Assembly: GCF_900104485.1 (NCBI RefSeq)
Contig: NZ_FMXQ01000005.1
Span: 1 to 64,000, forward strand
Direction: 5' to 3'
Origin: Bauldia litoralis
GTDB taxonomy: Bacteria > Pseudomonadota > Alphaproteobacteria > Rhizobiales > Kaistiaceae
DNA length: 64,000 nt
Made by a program: the position numbers and the translations under genes. The notes under the pieces are model-generated. The model was not told the origin of the DNA and ran no database searches. It was given only the letters and a program-made list of their open reading frames with translations. Of this stretch, positions 62,282 through 64,000 are shown in pieces (the stretch's first letter is position 1; every line of letters starts with the position of its first letter).

Positions 62282-63931
62282 CTATCCGATTGCGGCGGTC
62301 GACTGCGCGCGCTTGCGCAAGAGGTGTTTCTGGATCTTGCCGGTGGCGGTCTTTGGAATCTCTTCGAAGCGGACGGCGCGCGGGATCTTGAAGCCGGCGA
62401 GATGCTTGCGGCAATGGGCGATGACGTCTTCGGCGGTGACGTCCGCGCCGGGGGCGAGCTCGATGAAGGCCAGCGGCGTCTCGCCCCATTTCGGATCGGG
62501 CATGGCGACGACCGCGCAGGCGGCGATGGCGGGATGACGGAAGAGCGCGTCCTCGATCTCGATCGACGAGATGTTCTCGCCGCCGGAGATGATGATGTCC
62601 TTGCTGCGGTCCTTGATCTTGACGTAGCGGTCGGGCTCCATCGCGGCGAGGTCGCCGCTGTGGAACCAGCCGCCGCGGAAGGCCGACTCGGTCGCGGCGC
62701 GATCCTTCAGGTAGCCCTTCATGGTGATGTTGCCGCGGAACATGATCTCGCCCATCGTCTCGCCGTCGGCGGGGGTTTCGGCCATCGTGTCGGGATCCAT
62801 CACCGTCATCCCCTCCTGGAGCGGATAGCGGACGCCCTGGCGCCCATTGAGGCGGACCTGCTCGGCCAGCGGCTCCTTCTCCCAGGACGGGCGCTTCACG
62901 CAGACCGAGGCGGGTCCGTAGACCTCGGTCAGGCCGTAGACATGGGTGATGTCGAAGCCGAGCCTGGCCATGCCCTCGATCATCGCGGCGGAGGGCGAAG
63001 CGGCGGCGACCATGCCCTTGACGCGGTGGTCGATGCCTTCGCGCAAGGCGGGATCGGCGTTGATCAGAAGGGTGTGGACGATCGGCGCGCCGCAATAGTG
63101 ATCGGCCTTGTGGTCGCGGATCGCGCCCAGGATCGCGGCGGCCTCGACCTTGCGGAGGCAGACATGGGTGCCGCCGAGCAGGGCCATCGTCCACGGGAAG
63201 CACCAGCCGCTGCAATGGAACATCGGCAGGGTCCAGAGGTAGACCGAGAAGTTGGGCATCGCCCAGGTGACGACGTTGGAGACTGCGTTGAGATAGGCGC
63301 CGCGATGGCTGGTGACGACGCCCTTCGGCGCACCCGTCGTGCCGGAGGTGTAGCTGACGGCGATGGCGTCCCACTCGTCCGGCGGCCCTTCGAGCACGGC
63401 GAGCGGCGGATGGGCGGCGAGCAGCGCCTCGTATTCATCGGCACCGAGGCGGTCGCCGGGGCCGGTATACTCGCTGTCGCAGACATCGACGACCCTCAGC
63501 GTGCGGCCATAGTCGGCTTCGAGGATGCGCAGCGCCTCGGCGACGACCGACGAAAACTCACGATCGGTGAGGAGGACCGAAGCCTCGCAATGGTTCATCT
63601 GGAGGGCGAGGAGACCGGCATCGAGGCGGGTGTTGAGGGCGTTGATTACCGCGCCGAGCGCCGGCACGGCGTAGTGGGCCTCGATCATCTCCGGGGTGTT
63701 GGCAAGCATGGTGCTGACGGTGCCGCCGCGCTCGACACCCATCGCGCGGAGGGCGGCGGCGAGGCGGGCCGAGCGATCGCGCAGCGTCGCCCAGTCGTAA
63801 CGGCGGGCGCCATGGATCATCGCCGGCAGGTCGCCGTAGATCTCGGCGCTGCGCTCGACGAAGCTGACCGGCGAGAGTGCCGCGAAATTGGCGGGGTTGC
63901 GCTCAAGCCCCTCGTCGAAAATGCCCGCCAT
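62282..63931 (-). CDS. Acyl-CoA synthetase (ANL superfamily)
   Basis: This 549-residue enzyme activates a carboxylic acid with ATP and CoA. It has the AMP-binding P-loop SYTSGTTGAPKGVV, GLTEVYGP (A5), GGWFHSGDLA (A7) and the C-terminal lysine region PKTATGKIQKHLLRKR (A10). The length and NALNTRLDAGLLALQMNHCEA match medium-chain or methylmercaptopropionate (DmdB-like) ligases, but the acyl chain cannot be assigned. It starts 69 bases from the window end, with GGGAGGACGACC upstream, and is the first gene of the pair with the hydratase-like gene. Confidence 0.92.
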   Translation of the reverse strand: MAGIFDEGLERNPANFAALSPVSFVERSAEIYGDLPAMIHGARRYDWATLRDRSARLAAALRAMGVERGGTVSTMLANTPEMIEAHYAVPALGAVINALNTRLDAGLLALQMNHCEASVLLTDREFSSVVAEALRILEADYGRTLRVVDVCDSEYTGPGDRLGADEYEALLAAHPPLAVLEGPPDEWDAIAVSYTSGTTGAPKGVVTSHRGAYLNAVSNVVTWAMPNFSVYLWTLPMFHCSGWCFPWTMALLGGTHVCLRKVEAAAILGAIRDHKADHYCGAPIVHTLLINADPALREGIDHRVKGMVAAASPSAAMIEGMARLGFDITHVYGLTEVYGPASVCVKRPSWEKEPLAEQVRLNGRQGVRYPLQEGMTVMDPDTMAETPADGETMGEIMFRGNITMKGYLKDRAATESAFRGGWFHSGDLAAMEPDRYVKIKDRSKDIIISGGENISSIEIEDALFRHPAIAACAVVAMPDPKWGETPLAFIELAPGADVTAEDVIAHCRKHLAGFKIPRAVRFEEIPKTATGKIQKHLLRKRAQSTAAIG

Positions 63932-64000
63932 GGTCCCGGTCGTCCTCCCTCGCGCTTGCGTCGCGGCGACTATGTCACGGAGGGCGGCGTTTGCCGAGAG

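Noticed and set aside
1-64000. CRISPR arrays, tRNA or rRNA genes
   Set aside because: No regularly spaced direct repeats, and no cloverleaf or conserved rRNA sequence was noticed by eye.

Overview
The window is strongly GC-rich DNA from an alphaproteobacterium, most likely of the Rhizobiales (Hyphomicrobiales). Pointers are a short HisG paired with HisZ, a plant-type glutamate-cysteine ligase (GshA), a BacA/SbmA peptide importer, three DUF1127 proteins, a CtrA-type binding box, GlcDEF glycolate oxidase, a five-gene urea ABC transporter (UrtABCDE) and palindromic repeats of the kind scattered through rhizobial genomes. Nothing resembles a plasmid backbone, prophage or complete insertion sequence. 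I see no rRNA, tRNA or CRISPR array.

Layout. 1-3064: hisZ-hisG, two tandem 53-residue DUF1127 genes, and tag facing them. 3065-6463: a CtrA-like box, two paralogous L,D-transpeptidases separated by a terminator, and a DHA2-type drug/proton antiporter. 6471-15190 (minus strand): malate synthase A, SbmA/BacA, a DUF1479 dioxygenase-like protein and glcD-(58-residue membrane protein)-glcE-glcF. 15337-18212: lutABC, L-lactate oxidation, divergent from glcD. Together this block oxidises glycolate and lactate and feeds glyoxylate to malate. 18243-21690: an AraC regulator, two tandem small secreted cysteine-rich (PAN-like) proteins, a YHYH-domain protein and a divergent MarR regulator.

21707-29159: a polar amino-acid ABC permease and binding protein (no ATPase gene) split by a 155-bp element with 13-bp terminal inverted repeats, a fatty-acid desaturase, two orphan small proteins, a class-I amidotransferase, a PPP-type phosphatase, a 1-Cys peroxiredoxin, a LysR regulator and a longer DUF1127 protein. 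29297-34785: rsmE and gshA, with an AT-richer pair (secreted protein plus membrane protein, function unknown) lying between them, then a tandem universal stress protein and a fusion protein ending in a glutaredoxin domain. 35258-38295: a sugar ABC importer (ATPase, permease, binding protein) preceded by a 10-codon leader ORF.

38538-49251: xseA, a small membrane protein, a GNAT acetyltransferase, a small cytochrome c, and pbpC next to a very large alpha-2-macroglobulin carrying a thioester motif and an N-terminal PAN-like domain. 49611-55565: urtABCDE with a possible sigma-54 promoter, a strong hairpin after urtA and a palindromic repeat between urtD and urtE; no urease genes are in view. 55589-59487: a TRAP transporter (dctPQM) with a divergent GntR regulator. 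59446-63931: a quinone-oxidoreductase-like protein with a divergent LysR regulator, then an acyl-CoA synthetase and an enoyl-CoA hydratase homologue that lacks both catalytic glutamates.

Most of the window is core or near-core metabolism and transport. The least explained parts are the 30137-31556 pair, the small cysteine-rich secreted proteins, the helical-domain/glutaredoxin fusion, the 58-residue membrane protein inside the glc operon, and the gene-poor stretch 34786-35257.
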